Part shown: piece by piece, positions 8,316 through 15,785 of the stretch | Numbering within the stretch: the stretch's first letter is position 1 | Layout of the letters: the number at the start of each line of letters is the position of its first letter | DNA from: Brevibacillus borstelensis | GTDB taxonomy: Bacteria; Bacillota; Bacilli; Brevibacillales; Brevibacillaceae | Reading direction: 5' to 3' | Assembly (NCBI RefSeq): GCF_003710865.1 | Contig: NZ_RHHO01000017.1 | Coordinates: 62,001-126,000, forward strand | DNA: 64,000 nt | Notes under the pieces: model-generated | The model's database searches: none | Seen by the model: the letters and a program-made list of their open reading frames with translations, nothing else | Told to the model about the DNA's origin: nothing | Program-made: the position numbers and the translations under genes

Positions 8316-9269
8316 ATGAAGGAACGCTACTCAGTTGGAATCATTGGTTCCGGAGTGATGGGGGAGCGTCTTATGCACGCAATGAATACCCATGAACGCT
8401 TCACGGTGGCGGCAGTTTGTGATGCCGCTTCGCAGCGTGCCCGAGAAGTGGCAGACCGCTTCGGCATCGCAGCTTGGCATACAGACCATCGGCTATTGCT
8501 CCGTGAAGCGGAGCTCGATCTTGTTTACATAGCAGTTCCACCTAAATTTCACCATCCGATTGGCTTGGACGTGCTTGCCGCAGGGAATCATTTGCTGTGC
8601 GAAAAGCCCTTGGCGAACTCGGTTCAGGAAGGAAAAGAGATGCTGCGGGCGGCAACTGAGGCTGGTGTTATCCACGCCATGAATTTTCCGCTCTTCTATC
8701 GTCCGATTTTTCCCGAGCTGAAGCGGAGACTGGCGGAGATCGGAAGCGTGCGCAGGGTGGACATCGTCACTCATTTCCATCAGTGGCCGCGTCCTTGGCA
8801 GCAGACAGCATGGCTTTCCGGCCGGGAGCAGGGCGGCTTTGTCCGCGAAGTGCTGCCGCACTTTCTCCACCTGACCTATGCACTCTTGGGCCGCTGCGAA
8901 GTAGTTCGCTCTGATGTGGACTACCCGGAAAACCAGGAGCTATGTGAAACGGGTATTTCCGCGCTGCTTCGTCTCCCGGACGGAACGCCCGTCACGATTA
9001 ATGGCCTCGCAGGCATCGCTCATGAGGAGCATTTGGCTTATACGGTCTACGGTACAAAAGGGACGCTGTCTGTGAAAAACTGGAGCACGCTGCTGGCAGG
9101 GGGGATGGGCCAGCCGCTGGAAGAAGTCCAGGTGCCGGATCAGGATCGCATGCACCTGCTGCTCGATGAGCTGGCGAATGCGCTGGATGGAAAAGAGGCG
9201 AGACTGATCGGCTTTGATACCGGACTCGTGGTCCAGGAAGCCTTGGAGGCCTTGCATGGAAAAGAATAA
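8316..9269 (+). CDS. Gfo/Idh/MocA-family NAD(P)-dependent oxidoreductase
   Basis: A 317-residue protein. The N-terminal Rossmann fold shows G11-S-G-V-M-G16, and the family's active-site motif EKPLA is at residues 96-100. The rest matches the Gfo/Idh/MocA C-terminal alpha/beta domain, with an FHQWPRPW segment in the substrate-side sheet. Such enzymes act on sugars, inositols, biliverdin or amino-sugar derivatives; the substrate cannot be deduced here. ATG 8316 follows GAGGG at normal distance; an in-frame GTG at 8277 has no ribosome site. It stands alone, with a 200-base gap before the next gene and no visible terminator. Confidence 0.88.
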   Translation: MKERYSVGIIGSGVMGERLMHAMNTHERFTVAAVCDAASQRAREVADRFGIAAWHTDHRLLLREAELDLVYIAVPPKFHHPIGLDVLAAGNHLLCEKPLANSVQEGKEMLRAATEAGVIHAMNFPLFYRPIFPELKRRLAEIGSVRRVDIVTHFHQWPRPWQQTAWLSGREQGGFVREVLPHFLHLTYALLGRCEVVRSDVDYPENQELCETGISALLRLPDGTPVTINGLAGIAHEEHLAYTVYGTKGTLSVKNWSTLLAGGMGQPLEEVQVPDQDRMHLLLDELANALDGKEARLIGFDTGLVVQEALEALHGKE

Positions 9270-9480
9270 ACCGCTCTATATGCGTGTTCCGGCCCGATAG
9301 ATTGTCAGCCAGAGGCACATCACGCAGGATGAAAATGTCAAGTCCGAACGGATCGAAGCCCGGGCCGCGCAGTAGTTGAGAACGTCGGAGCGATGACACA
9401 GATTTGCATTTGCAGCCGGTTTTGGGAAGCTTGCCGGGATTGCAACGCAGGAAGCAAATTGTTCGATTGAGGTGAACAAA

Positions 9481-10110
9481 GTGAAGGAAGAAACGCTGGA
9501 TATTTTTGACGAGAAAGGGCAATGGATCGGTACGGAAGCGCGCAGTGAAGTGCATCGGCTCGGACTGTGGCATCAGACGTTTCACTGTTGGATATACCGC
9601 CGGGAGAAAGAGCGGGTCTACCTGCTATTTCAAAAACGCCATCCTCAGAAGGACACCTCGCCAAACAAGCTGGATATCACTTCGGCGGGCCATCTGCTTG
9701 CCGGTGAAGGGCCGAGGGACGGCGTGCGTGAGCTGGAGGAAGAGCTGGGACTGGCTGTCTCGTATGAGAGCTTGCAGCATATTGGAGTCATACGGGATGT
9801 TTCCGGTGAGCCGGGCATTGTCGACAGGGAGATTTGCCACGTGTACGGATATGAATCCGACCAGCCCTTGGAAGCGTACCAGATCCAGCAGGAGGAGCTG
9901 ACCGGCTTGCTCTGGATTCGGCTTGATGAGCTGATGAGATTGTTGAACGGCGAGATTTCTTCGGTTCGAGCGAGCGGATTCGTCTGCGACGAAGACGGAA
10001 GCGTCTCTGGAGTAAGCCAAGAGGTGGGGATGGCAGACCTGGTCGCTCATGAGAAAAGCTACTATCAGACAGTGTTCAAGGCGATCAGAAAACTGGCCGA
10101 CACATCATAA
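9481..10110 (+). CDS. Nudix hydrolase (IPP isomerase-like subgroup)
   Basis: A 209-residue Nudix-fold protein. The Nudix box runs from G70 to about residue 91 (GHLLAGE then RELEEELGL). Between the first conserved Glu and REL there are six residues instead of the seven in the textbook motif. The N-terminus (DIFDEKG...EVHRLGLWHQTFHCW) resembles the YfcD/IPP isomerase-like branch, which hydrolyses nucleoside diphosphate derivatives or remains uncharacterised. GTG 9481 is chosen because GAGGTG ends six bases before it; an in-frame GTG at 9472 lies within that site. Substrate unknown. Confidence 0.85.
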   Translation: MKEETLDIFDEKGQWIGTEARSEVHRLGLWHQTFHCWIYRREKERVYLLFQKRHPQKDTSPNKLDITSAGHLLAGEGPRDGVRELEEELGLAVSYESLQHIGVIRDVSGEPGIVDREICHVYGYESDQPLEAYQIQQEELTGLLWIRLDELMRLLNGEISSVRASGFVCDEDGSVSGVSQEVGMADLVAHEKSYYQTVFKAIRKLADTS

Positions 10111-10131
10111 AAACAGGCTGCACGGCAACAT

Positions 10132-10168
10132 GAAGGGGCCCCGGTTTGTCTACCGGGATGCCCTTTTA
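10132..10168 (+). terminator. Probable terminator after Nudix gene
   Basis: Imperfect hairpin AAGGGG.CCCCGGT / ACCGGG.GCCCTT followed by TTAT. The stem has an internal bulge and a short T tract. Confidence 0.5.
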
Positions 10169-10216
10169 TCCATTCGGCTGCTCCAATAGCGAGCATTGTG
10201 AGAGTGGCAGCGGTTC

Positions 10217-10253
10217 GAGAGCGGGCGATACAAAGCCCGATTGTCTCTTTTTT
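10217..10253 (+). terminator. Second hairpin with T-run before the acetyltransferase gene
   Basis: Stem CGGGC/GCCCG extended by GAGA/TCTC across small bulges, ending in TTTTTTCTT. It may be a second terminator or an attenuator for the downstream gene, 76 bases ahead of its start. Confidence 0.4.
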
Positions 10254-10328
10254 CTTGCCAGAAGATGGAAGCATTCAGTAAAATATTTTTTATCAGATGT
10301 ATCGCAACTGAAAAAAGGGAAGCGGGGG

Positions 10329-11594
10329 ATGATGCCGGTGGAAGAAATCCGCGTATTGAAGCCTTCCGAAGCGGAGGGATTCGTCAGAATAGTCGGAATG
10401 GCATATCCGAGACAGGAAATGCAAGTGCCGGATATGAAGGAACGCTGGATCAATCGGATTCGCGAAAGCATGCAGGAGGATCCGGGGGTTTCTTTTGTCG
10501 GCTGTTTTCGCGACAACCGGATGGTCGGTGTGATGAAATGGTTCGATTTTCACATGAATGTTCATGGAAAACGGCTGCTCACCGGAGGGATCGGTACCGT
10601 TGCTGTTGACCTGCTGCACAAAAAGGAGAAAATAGCCAAATCGATGCTGCTCCATTTTTTGCGGGCATACCGTGATCGTGGCGTCAGTCTCGTCTCCCTT
10701 TATCCGTTCCGAGTCGATTTTTACAAACAGATGGGCTTCGGAGCCGGAACCAAAATGAATGAATACCGGGTTTCTCCTCTGGACCTGCCTGCCGGGAGCA
10801 AGCAGGACGTCATTGCTCTGTCCAAGGAGGACCGCGCTGATATCCTGGGGAGCTACAACCGCTATGCCGCGAAAACCCACGGGATGATCGAAAAGACGGC
10901 ACGCGAGCTGGATGCCTTTCTGGATCGGCCGGAGCATATCGCCTTTGGCTGCCGAAAGGATGGACAGCTAAGCGGCTATCTGGTCCTGCAGTTTAAACAG
11001 GTCAGACAGGAAAATGCCAGCATCCACGATTTGCACGTCAAGGAGTTTATCTGTGAAACGCCGGAGGCCATGCGTGGACTTCTCGCCTTTTTGCGCAGCC
11101 AAGCCGACCAGGTCAGGCGCTGCATCTTTTATACCCAGGAAGAAGATTTTCACTTTCTGCTCGCCGATCCGGGAAACGGCTCTGACCGTCTGATCCCCTT
11201 CTACTATCATGAAAGCCATGCGTCCGGTGTCGGGCTGATGTATCGAATGATTGATGTAGCGGGTTATTTTCGTCAAATGGCGGATCACCGTATGGGAAGG
11301 GAAAGCTGCACGCTTACCTTTCATATTCGCGACAGCTTTCTGCCGGATAATGAAAAGAGTTATACCATCTGCTTTCGCGACGGGTTGCCCGGGCTACTTC
11401 CGGAAACGCCCGCACAAGCCGACGCGGAAGTATCACTCGATATCTCCGATTTTTCTTCGCTTGTCATGGGGGCAGTCCGCTTTCACAGCTTATACCAGTA
11501 CGGGCTGGCCCATTTGTCGCGGCCCGAATACGTAGAGGTGATAGACCGGTTGTTTGCCGTCCCTTGCAAGCCACGCTGTACGACCGGTTTTTAG
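10329..11594 (+). CDS. GNAT acetyltransferase of the Eis family
   Basis: A 421-residue protein with the size and layout of Eis-type acetyltransferases: an N-terminal GNAT domain (residues 1-150), a second degenerate GNAT-like domain, and a C-terminal sterol-carrier-like domain (about 310-421). Eis proteins acetylate multiple amines, for example on aminoglycosides; the native substrate here is unknown. The acetyl-CoA phosphate loop, usually R-x-x-G-x-G/A, reads HKKEKIAKSM near residues 99-108, so both glycines are replaced. ATG 10329 follows AGCGGGGG; a long in-frame extension upstream crosses the hairpin and is unlikely. The last codons lie just before a small membrane protein gene. Confidence 0.8.
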   Translation: MMPVEEIRVLKPSEAEGFVRIVGMAYPRQEMQVPDMKERWINRIRESMQEDPGVSFVGCFRDNRMVGVMKWFDFHMNVHGKRLLTGGIGTVAVDLLHKKEKIAKSMLLHFLRAYRDRGVSLVSLYPFRVDFYKQMGFGAGTKMNEYRVSPLDLPAGSKQDVIALSKEDRADILGSYNRYAAKTHGMIEKTARELDAFLDRPEHIAFGCRKDGQLSGYLVLQFKQVRQENASIHDLHVKEFICETPEAMRGLLAFLRSQADQVRRCIFYTQEEDFHFLLADPGNGSDRLIPFYYHESHASGVGLMYRMIDVAGYFRQMADHRMGRESCTLTFHIRDSFLPDNEKSYTICFRDGLPGLLPETPAQADAEVSLDISDFSSLVMGAVRFHSLYQYGLAHLSRPEYVEVIDRLFAVPCKPRCTTGF

Positions 11595-11656
11595 GTCGAA
11601 TCAATTCTACCTTCTCTTCATATAGTGGCAGTAAAAGGGGAGGGGGTAGGTATTCC

Positions 11657-11830
11657 GTGTGGGGAGCTGTTCTCATATTTTTCATCTTCATGGTCTTGGT
11701 CTGGTGGGTGGTAGACCTCCTGTTCCGCTTTATGCGCAAAGACACGATCAAGTTTGATCAAAATCATTTATGGGAAAATTCTCCCATTACCAAGAAGGAA
11801 ATGAACTACCCGGAGCAGAAAAAAGAATAA
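11657..11830 (+). CDS. Small single-pass membrane protein
   Basis: A 57-residue protein with one strongly hydrophobic segment (VWGAVLIFFIF through WWVVDLLFRF, residues 1-25), then a basic, polar tail ending in EQKKE. I do not recognise a family. GTG 11657 is preferred because a strong AGGGGGTAGG site ends six bases upstream; an in-frame ATG at 11564 would overlap the acetyltransferase gene and has no such site. The hydrophobic N-terminus with a positive flank after it suggests an N-out, C-in anchor. It is followed by its own terminator. Confidence 0.6.
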   Translation: MWGAVLIFFIFMVLVWWVVDLLFRFMRKDTIKFDQNHLWENSPITKKEMNYPEQKKE

Positions 11831-11855
11831 GGAAGGTTTTGCGGAAAATATCATA

Positions 11856-11881
11856 AGCGCCGTGTTCGCGGCGTTTTTTTC
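11856..11881 (+). terminator. Terminator after the small membrane protein gene
   Basis: Stem CGCCG/CGGCG (11859-11863, 11869-11873) with loop TGTTC, followed by seven T. Confidence 0.75.
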
Positions 11882-11968
11882 CATTTTTGCGTTTATTTCG
11901 CCAAAGTCACTCGCTAAACGGTGATCCCAAAGAAACAGGACCATATTCCTTAACATGAGGTGAAAACG

Positions 11969-12433
11969 GTGAATGGCGTCATCAATTGGCAACGAAGAGA
12001 CTACTTTCGACTGCAGCTGGTTCCCCCGCTCTGTTCGCGCATGACAATCGTCATGTTAAAAGGAAAGACGATGAAGGTGGGGAGCGCAGATGTTTTGATC
12101 GAAGACATAGGAGGTGGCGGCCTTCGCTTTCTCTCTGATTTGAAATTGCCGGTAAATGATCAGTTGGTGCTTGAATTTGAAACAGAGGTATTTTCTCGGC
12201 AATTGAAAATGTACGGACATGTCGTTCGCAACAGCAATTGGAATGAAACGATCTATGAATACGCTGTCAAATTTACGATGGACGAGTGGGCCCACGCCGA
12301 GATCAATCGCATGGTCAATCTGCTGGCGATTCGCATGAGGCAAAAAAGCTCTTTGCCGAGCGGCTTGTTTTGGCAGGATGAGAAGCAAGCGTATTTTGCC
12401 AAAGCCGATTCAAGCGATCCGCAGGTTGTGTAA
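11969..12433 (+). CDS. PilZ-domain protein
   Basis: A 154-residue PilZ protein, the class that binds cyclic di-GMP and controls motility, polysaccharide or enzyme partners. The first motif RxxxR is present as R10-D-Y-F-R14. The second motif, [D/N]xSxxG, reads D46-I-G-G-G-G51, with the usual serine replaced by glycine, so ligand affinity may be lowered. No flagellar-brake N-terminal domain is attached. GTG 11969 is used because GAGGTG ends six bases before it; GTG 11960 is part of that site. It is a single gene with no obvious partner nearby. Confidence 0.8.
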   Translation: MNGVINWQRRDYFRLQLVPPLCSRMTIVMLKGKTMKVGSADVLIEDIGGGGLRFLSDLKLPVNDQLVLEFETEVFSRQLKMYGHVVRNSNWNETIYEYAVKFTMDEWAHAEINRMVNLLAIRMRQKSSLPSGLFWQDEKQAYFAKADSSDPQVV

Positions 12434-12450
12434 TCCGTATATCTGAACAG

Positions 12451-12490
12451 ACAAAAACCCCATCTGCAAGCGATGAGGTTTTTTGTTTTT
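12451..12490. terminator. Hairpin between convergent PilZ and gerQ genes
   Basis: Imperfect stem ACCCCATC / GATGAGGT followed by TTTTTTG on the plus strand. AAAAA on the other side gives some T-run for the minus strand too, so it can serve both convergent genes. Confidence 0.55.
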
Positions 12491-12929
12491 AGCGGATACC
12501 TGAAGGCAGTGCCGGAGGAATGTAGTTCAAATGCTCGTCTGCGGTGATATAGTCAGTGTTTACCATCAGCAGCAGAAACCGTTTTCCCGATTCCGGGTCG
12601 CTGAGGATAATGTGATCTCTCCCTGCCGTTTCCAGAACACCGCGGAAAATTTTCGCATTCCACTGGGTATTGTTCTCAAAGGTTTGGTAAACCGTAATCA
12701 CCTTTCCGCGGTTCAGGCGAAGGATGTTCTCAATGTAGGATTCTTCAACGACCTGACCGGGAGCCAGAGGCGTTCCGGGAATCAGACTTCCGCTTGGCTG
12801 CATGGGGACAGCTTGCTGTTGTCCCGGTTGAACCGGCTGCTGGCCCATCTGGTACGGAAAGGATGAAGAAGGATACATGTCCGTATAGGGGTAGGTGACA
12901 TAAGGATTGTAAGGCATTTGTTGACTCAT
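12489..12929 (-). CDS. gerQ: Spore coat protein GerQ
   Basis: A 146-residue spore coat protein that in Bacillus is needed for localisation and function of the cortex-lytic enzyme CwlJ and is cross-linked by transglutaminase. The N-terminal third is low complexity, rich in Pro, Gln, Tyr and Met, supplying cross-linking residues. The conserved GerQ core follows (EESYIENILRLNRGK...VYQTFENNTQWNAKIFRGVLE..GRDHIILSDP). ATG 12929 is preceded by AAAGGAGAG; a longer in-frame start lacks a site. It lies 46 bases downstream of cwlJ on the same strand, an order also reported for a cwlJ-gerQ operon in the B. cereus group. Confidence 0.93.
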   Translation of the reverse strand: MSQQMPYNPYVTYPYTDMYPSSSFPYQMGQQPVQPGQQQAVPMQPSGSLIPGTPLAPGQVVEESYIENILRLNRGKVITVYQTFENNTQWNAKIFRGVLETAGRDHIILSDPESGKRFLLLMVNTDYITADEHLNYIPPALPSGIR

Positions 12930-12975
12930 GATGAACTCTCTCCTTTTCTGGACTTGCAAGCACCATCAAGTACAA

Positions 12976-13398
12976 TCAGAAAACACGGGGGCAATCCCTG
13001 GGGGAAGGGACGAAGAAGCAGTGGGCCTTGTAACGTCCCGAATTTCGCTGGTTATACCATTGCGCCGGACAGTTGCCGCTGGGTCGAAAAAACCACAATG
13101 CGTTTGAGGCGGGATGCGTGCGCTCTCCATTTACGACTCGTCTTGCCAGGCGGCGCTCCTTATCCCTGGCGCGCTGATAGAAGTAAGGTTTTTGTACAGC
13201 TTCATAACCTCCCGGTGACTGAAACACCATGTCCCGCATCGTTCGTATATTTCTAAAATCAAGACAATTGGCAAGAATGCGGTTCACGCCGACGTTTCCG
13301 ACCATCAGCATGCCCAGTTCCCCTTCTCCCTCGGCTTCGGCACGGATCAGACGAGCCAACATGTCGACATCTCTGGAGTTTACCTTGATTACGGCCAT
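12976..13398 (-). CDS. cwlJ: Spore cortex-lytic enzyme CwlJ
   Basis: A 140-residue hydrolase of the SleB/CwlJ family that degrades cortex peptidoglycan during germination. The catalytic glutamate region RAEAEGE sits at residues 19-25, and the family's middle segment (GNVGVNRILANCLDF, then GGYEAVQKPYFYQRA) is intact. There is no signal peptide, as usual for CwlJ, which is placed in the coat from the mother cell. The ATG follows a near-perfect GGAGGAGGTG site. Length is close to the B. subtilis protein (142 residues). A mother-cell sigma factor is expected, but I could not place a convincing promoter. Confidence 0.94.
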   Translation of the reverse strand: MAVIKVNSRDVDMLARLIRAEAEGEGELGMLMVGNVGVNRILANCLDFRNIRTMRDMVFQSPGGYEAVQKPYFYQRARDKERRLARRVVNGERTHPASNALWFFRPSGNCPAQWYNQRNSGRYKAHCFFVPSPRDCPRVF

Positions 13399-13507
13399 CG
13401 CTTCACCTCCTCCAAAAAACTCACAATTACAATATATGGGGAGGTACATATTAGGTGAATGTCCATGAAATATTGCGAAAGAGACGAGGTATTTGGGGCC
13501 GCAAACA

Positions 13508-13556
13508 AAAAAACGCGTCCAGGAAGAGGGACAGCGCACTTTCCGGAGCGTTTTTG
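13508..13556 (-). terminator. Probable terminator of the VTT-family gene
   Basis: Read on the minus strand: AACGC.TCC.GGAA / TTCC.GGA.GCGTT with small mismatches, followed by TTTTTT. It lies between the VTT-family gene and cwlJ. Confidence 0.5.
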
Positions 13557-13586
13557 GTTCAAAGGCAAACACTTTTCAGCAGACAA

Positions 13587-14153
13587 TCAAGCGGTTTTTT
13601 TTCTGCGTTTATTCCATACCAGCCAGGCGATAGCGACAACCGCACCGATGCCCAGCACGGCAATTTCCAGGTATTCGTCGAGCAATACTTTGGCGTGTTT
13701 TCCATAGAGGTGAAACAATATTCCGATGAGATAAAATTTGATACCCCGACCGAGAATGGCAAACAGCATAAGCTTCGTCAGCGAATAGTTAAAGACGCCG
13801 CTTAAAATGGTGAACACCTTGAAAGGGATGGGAGTAAAGGAACCAATCAATACGGCGGCATCTCCGTTTTTGTCGAACTGTTCGGTAGCCAGCTTTGTCC
13901 ACTTTTCCGGCAGGATCTTTCTCAAGATCGGTTTGCCGAGCCACTTGCCCAGTATGTATCCGATCGGAGCGCCAAGGATAGAGCCGGTAAACGCGACCGT
14001 GGCATAGCGCAGGGCAGCGGCTGGATCGATCAGGCTCATCGCGATCTGCAAGAAAAAGGGAGGGACGGGTACGATAAACGAGTCCAAAAAAGAAAGTCCA
14101 AATAGCCCCCAGACTCCATATTGCATGAAAACTTGTGTAATTTGTTCAAACAT
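13587..14153 (-). CDS. YqaA/VTT-family membrane protein
   Basis: A 188-residue polytopic membrane protein of the VTT (SNARE-associated/DedA-like) superfamily, YqaA branch. The first segment (GVWGLFGLSFLDSFIVPVPPFFLQI) carries the re-entrant, proline-rich motif, followed by GSILGAPIGYILGKWLG and IGSFTPIPFKVFTILSGV, the two glycine-rich conserved blocks. Related proteins act as lipid scramblases or flippases, or support membrane homeostasis; the role of YqaA is not defined. ATG 14153 follows GAGGAGA. It is divergent from the coat-F gene, with 220 bases between them. A second VTT protein (DedA type) is at 51060. Confidence 0.85.
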   Translation of the reverse strand: MFEQITQVFMQYGVWGLFGLSFLDSFIVPVPPFFLQIAMSLIDPAAALRYATVAFTGSILGAPIGYILGKWLGKPILRKILPEKWTKLATEQFDKNGDAAVLIGSFTPIPFKVFTILSGVFNYSLTKLMLFAILGRGIKFYLIGILFHLYGKHAKVLLDEYLEIAVLGIGAVVAIAWLVWNKRRKKTA

Positions 14154-14312
14154 GAGCGTCTCCTCAAGTCCTTGATTATCGTTTCATTATACAGGAAACG
14201 AAATCGTTTCTGTAGTTCTATATATGTCTTGTACAAAGGTATATGTCTCGTATTACGTTGGTCGGCGAAAAGAGTTACAGAAAAACATGGAAAATGCAGA
14301 AAGAAACTTGCT

Positions 14313-14342
14313 TCTATTTGCCAACAGAAAAGGACATACTGT
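14313..14342 (+). promoter_or_regulatory. Possible sigma-E promoter of the coat-F gene
   Basis: TCTATTT (14313-14319), a 15-base spacer and CATACTGT (14335-14342) resemble the mother-cell sigma-E pattern (roughly ATATT, 14-15 bases, CATACA.T). The match is partial, but position and gene function fit. Confidence 0.35.
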
Positions 14343-14373
14343 TAGGGATTTGTGAAAAGGAGGAATTGGTCAC

Positions 14374-15321
14374 ATGCAACCTCACGCGTACGGAGCACAT
14401 GAAGTGATGGAGCTGCACGAAGTTTTGAATGAGGCGGTCAATGCGATCAATACGGCCCAGCTGTATGCTCCTTATGTTCGCGACCCTGAACTGAGTCACC
14501 TGCTTGGCCATCAGCTGCAATTCATGCAAAATGAGTACAACAGCATGGTCCATACCGTCCACGGGCTGGGTGCGGGAGAGGCGCTGCCATACCGTCCTGC
14601 TTCAGCGATAGCGGCGGCACATGCAGTCATGGGCACGATGCAGTCCGGTCAAATGCCGCAAATGTACCCGCAAACGTATCCGCAAACACAACAGCCGAAT
14701 GTTCATCCCAATCAGATGGACGATCGGGATGTTTCTTCGGCAATGCTGGGCCTGCACAAGTCAGGGGCAACATGCAAAATGGCGGCAGCGCTTGAGGCTG
14801 CCCATCCACAGCTCCGAAACATGCTGCTGCAGAGTGCTGTCAACTGCGCCAACCAGGCTTACGAGATGTGGGGCTATATGCAGCGAAAGGGATACTATCC
14901 ATTCCTGACGATGCAGCCGACCGCCAATGCGCAATTGCTGCGCGGCTACCAACCGGCGTCCGAAGGGAGCCAGGGTGCGGGGCAGCAAATGACACCGCCT
15001 CCCGCGGCCATGCCTTCGCCTCAAAACGGGACGGTGATTACGAACGCGGTTGAGCCCGAGGGCCCTGCTTCACAGCAGACCTCCGCCATCTCAGGCGTGT
15101 CCTACCCGAGCCCAACACTGCAGCGGCCAGCGAATGCAAGCCAAATTTTTTCCTCTCCCACGTACAGACAGGAGCATTACGGAGTGAGCGAGGAGACGCA
15201 GGTCGCGGCTGATGCCGAGGGAACTTTGACAGCGGAAGCCTACAGCAGTCTGTCTCAGCCGACCGACAACAGACAGGGGCGAAGCAGAAAAAAAGGAGCT
15301 TCAGATTCGACAATTGGGTAA
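14374..15321 (+). CDS. Coat-F (CotF-like) spore coat protein with extended tail
   Basis: A 315-residue protein with two helical segments of the coat-F type: residues 5-62 (EVMELHEVLNEAVNAINTAQ...) and about 115-175 (DRDVSSAMLGLHKSGATCKM...). Between them is a Pro/Gln/Met-rich linker (QMYPQTYPQTQQP). Residues 190-315 are Ser/Ala/Pro/Gln-rich and probably disordered, which is longer than in ordinary CotF proteins. The ATG follows AAGGAGGAATTG. The product is expected in the inner or outer coat after mother-cell expression. It is followed by a small conserved-looking gene with its own promoter. Confidence 0.82.
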   Translation: MQPHAYGAHEVMELHEVLNEAVNAINTAQLYAPYVRDPELSHLLGHQLQFMQNEYNSMVHTVHGLGAGEALPYRPASAIAAAHAVMGTMQSGQMPQMYPQTYPQTQQPNVHPNQMDDRDVSSAMLGLHKSGATCKMAAALEAAHPQLRNMLLQSAVNCANQAYEMWGYMQRKGYYPFLTMQPTANAQLLRGYQPASEGSQGAGQQMTPPPAAMPSPQNGTVITNAVEPEGPASQQTSAISGVSYPSPTLQRPANASQIFSSPTYRQEHYGVSEETQVAADAEGTLTAEAYSSLSQPTDNRQGRSRKKGASDSTIG

Positions 15322-15338
15322 AAAGTCTCTAGGAATTG

Positions 15339-15368
15339 TTGACGTTGGGAAAGATTGTCTACTACTAT
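15339..15368 (+). promoter_or_regulatory. Candidate sigma-A promoter of the 72-residue protein gene
   Basis: TTGACG (15339-15344), an 18-base spacer and TACTAT (15363-15368), 32 bases before the start codon. Confidence 0.45.
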
Positions 15369-15400
15369 AAGGGTACAGACCATACAACGGGAGGTACCCA

Positions 15401-15619
15401 ATGAAAACACTGGGATCGGGGAAAGTCATCTTTTTTGCACCAAATGGAACCACTCTTGAATTTAAGGGAGAAATCGACATACGAGGCGATCGTTTGGCCA
15501 TTACGGAAATTATCTACTTCAACGGAAAGCCCAACGGAGCACGCGAGATGAACGTTCCCTTGGAGCAATCGGTTATTTATTGGGACCCTGAAGTGTATGA
15601 GGAGATCGGCTTTGAATAA
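15401..15619 (+). CDS. Small hypothetical protein, 72 residues
   Basis: A 72-residue acidic protein (about LGSGKVIFFAPNG..LEFKGEIDIRGDRLAITEIIYF) that looks like a compact all-beta fold with no membrane segment. I do not recognise the family. It is a real gene by its GGGAGG ribosome site seven bases before ATG, an upstream promoter-like pair of hexamers and a clean terminator directly after it. It stands between a coat protein gene and ytxC, so a sporulation link is possible but not shown. Confidence 0.7.
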   Translation: MKTLGSGKVIFFAPNGTTLEFKGEIDIRGDRLAITEIIYFNGKPNGAREMNVPLEQSVIYWDPEVYEEIGFE

Positions 15620-15630
15620 TTATTCGCAGC

Positions 15631-15661
15631 GCAACCCTGCCAAGAGGTAGGGTTGTTTTTT
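15631..15661 (+). terminator. Terminator after the 72-residue protein gene
   Basis: Stem AACCCT.CC / GG.AGGGTT with an AAGA loop followed by TTTTTTCTT. Confidence 0.85.
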
Positions 15662-15785
15662 CTTGCTTTGAAAAGCGACCGCTGTCTTCGATGTGCAACC
15701 TTCCCTCTGTTTCCATCCGTTTAAAAGTATATCGCCTCAAGCAGGACATATACTGTAACTACATTGCGGATTGGGGAGATGGACG

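Noticed and set aside
8239-8319. A possible 26-codon leader peptide whose TGA overlaps the Gfo/Idh ATG
   Set aside because: The TTG start is only one or two bases from AGGGAGG, too close for initiation, and no other in-frame start exists.
11564-11830. Longer 88-residue form of the small membrane protein
   Set aside because: The ATG overlaps the acetyltransferase gene and has no ribosome site, whereas GTG 11657 has a strong one.
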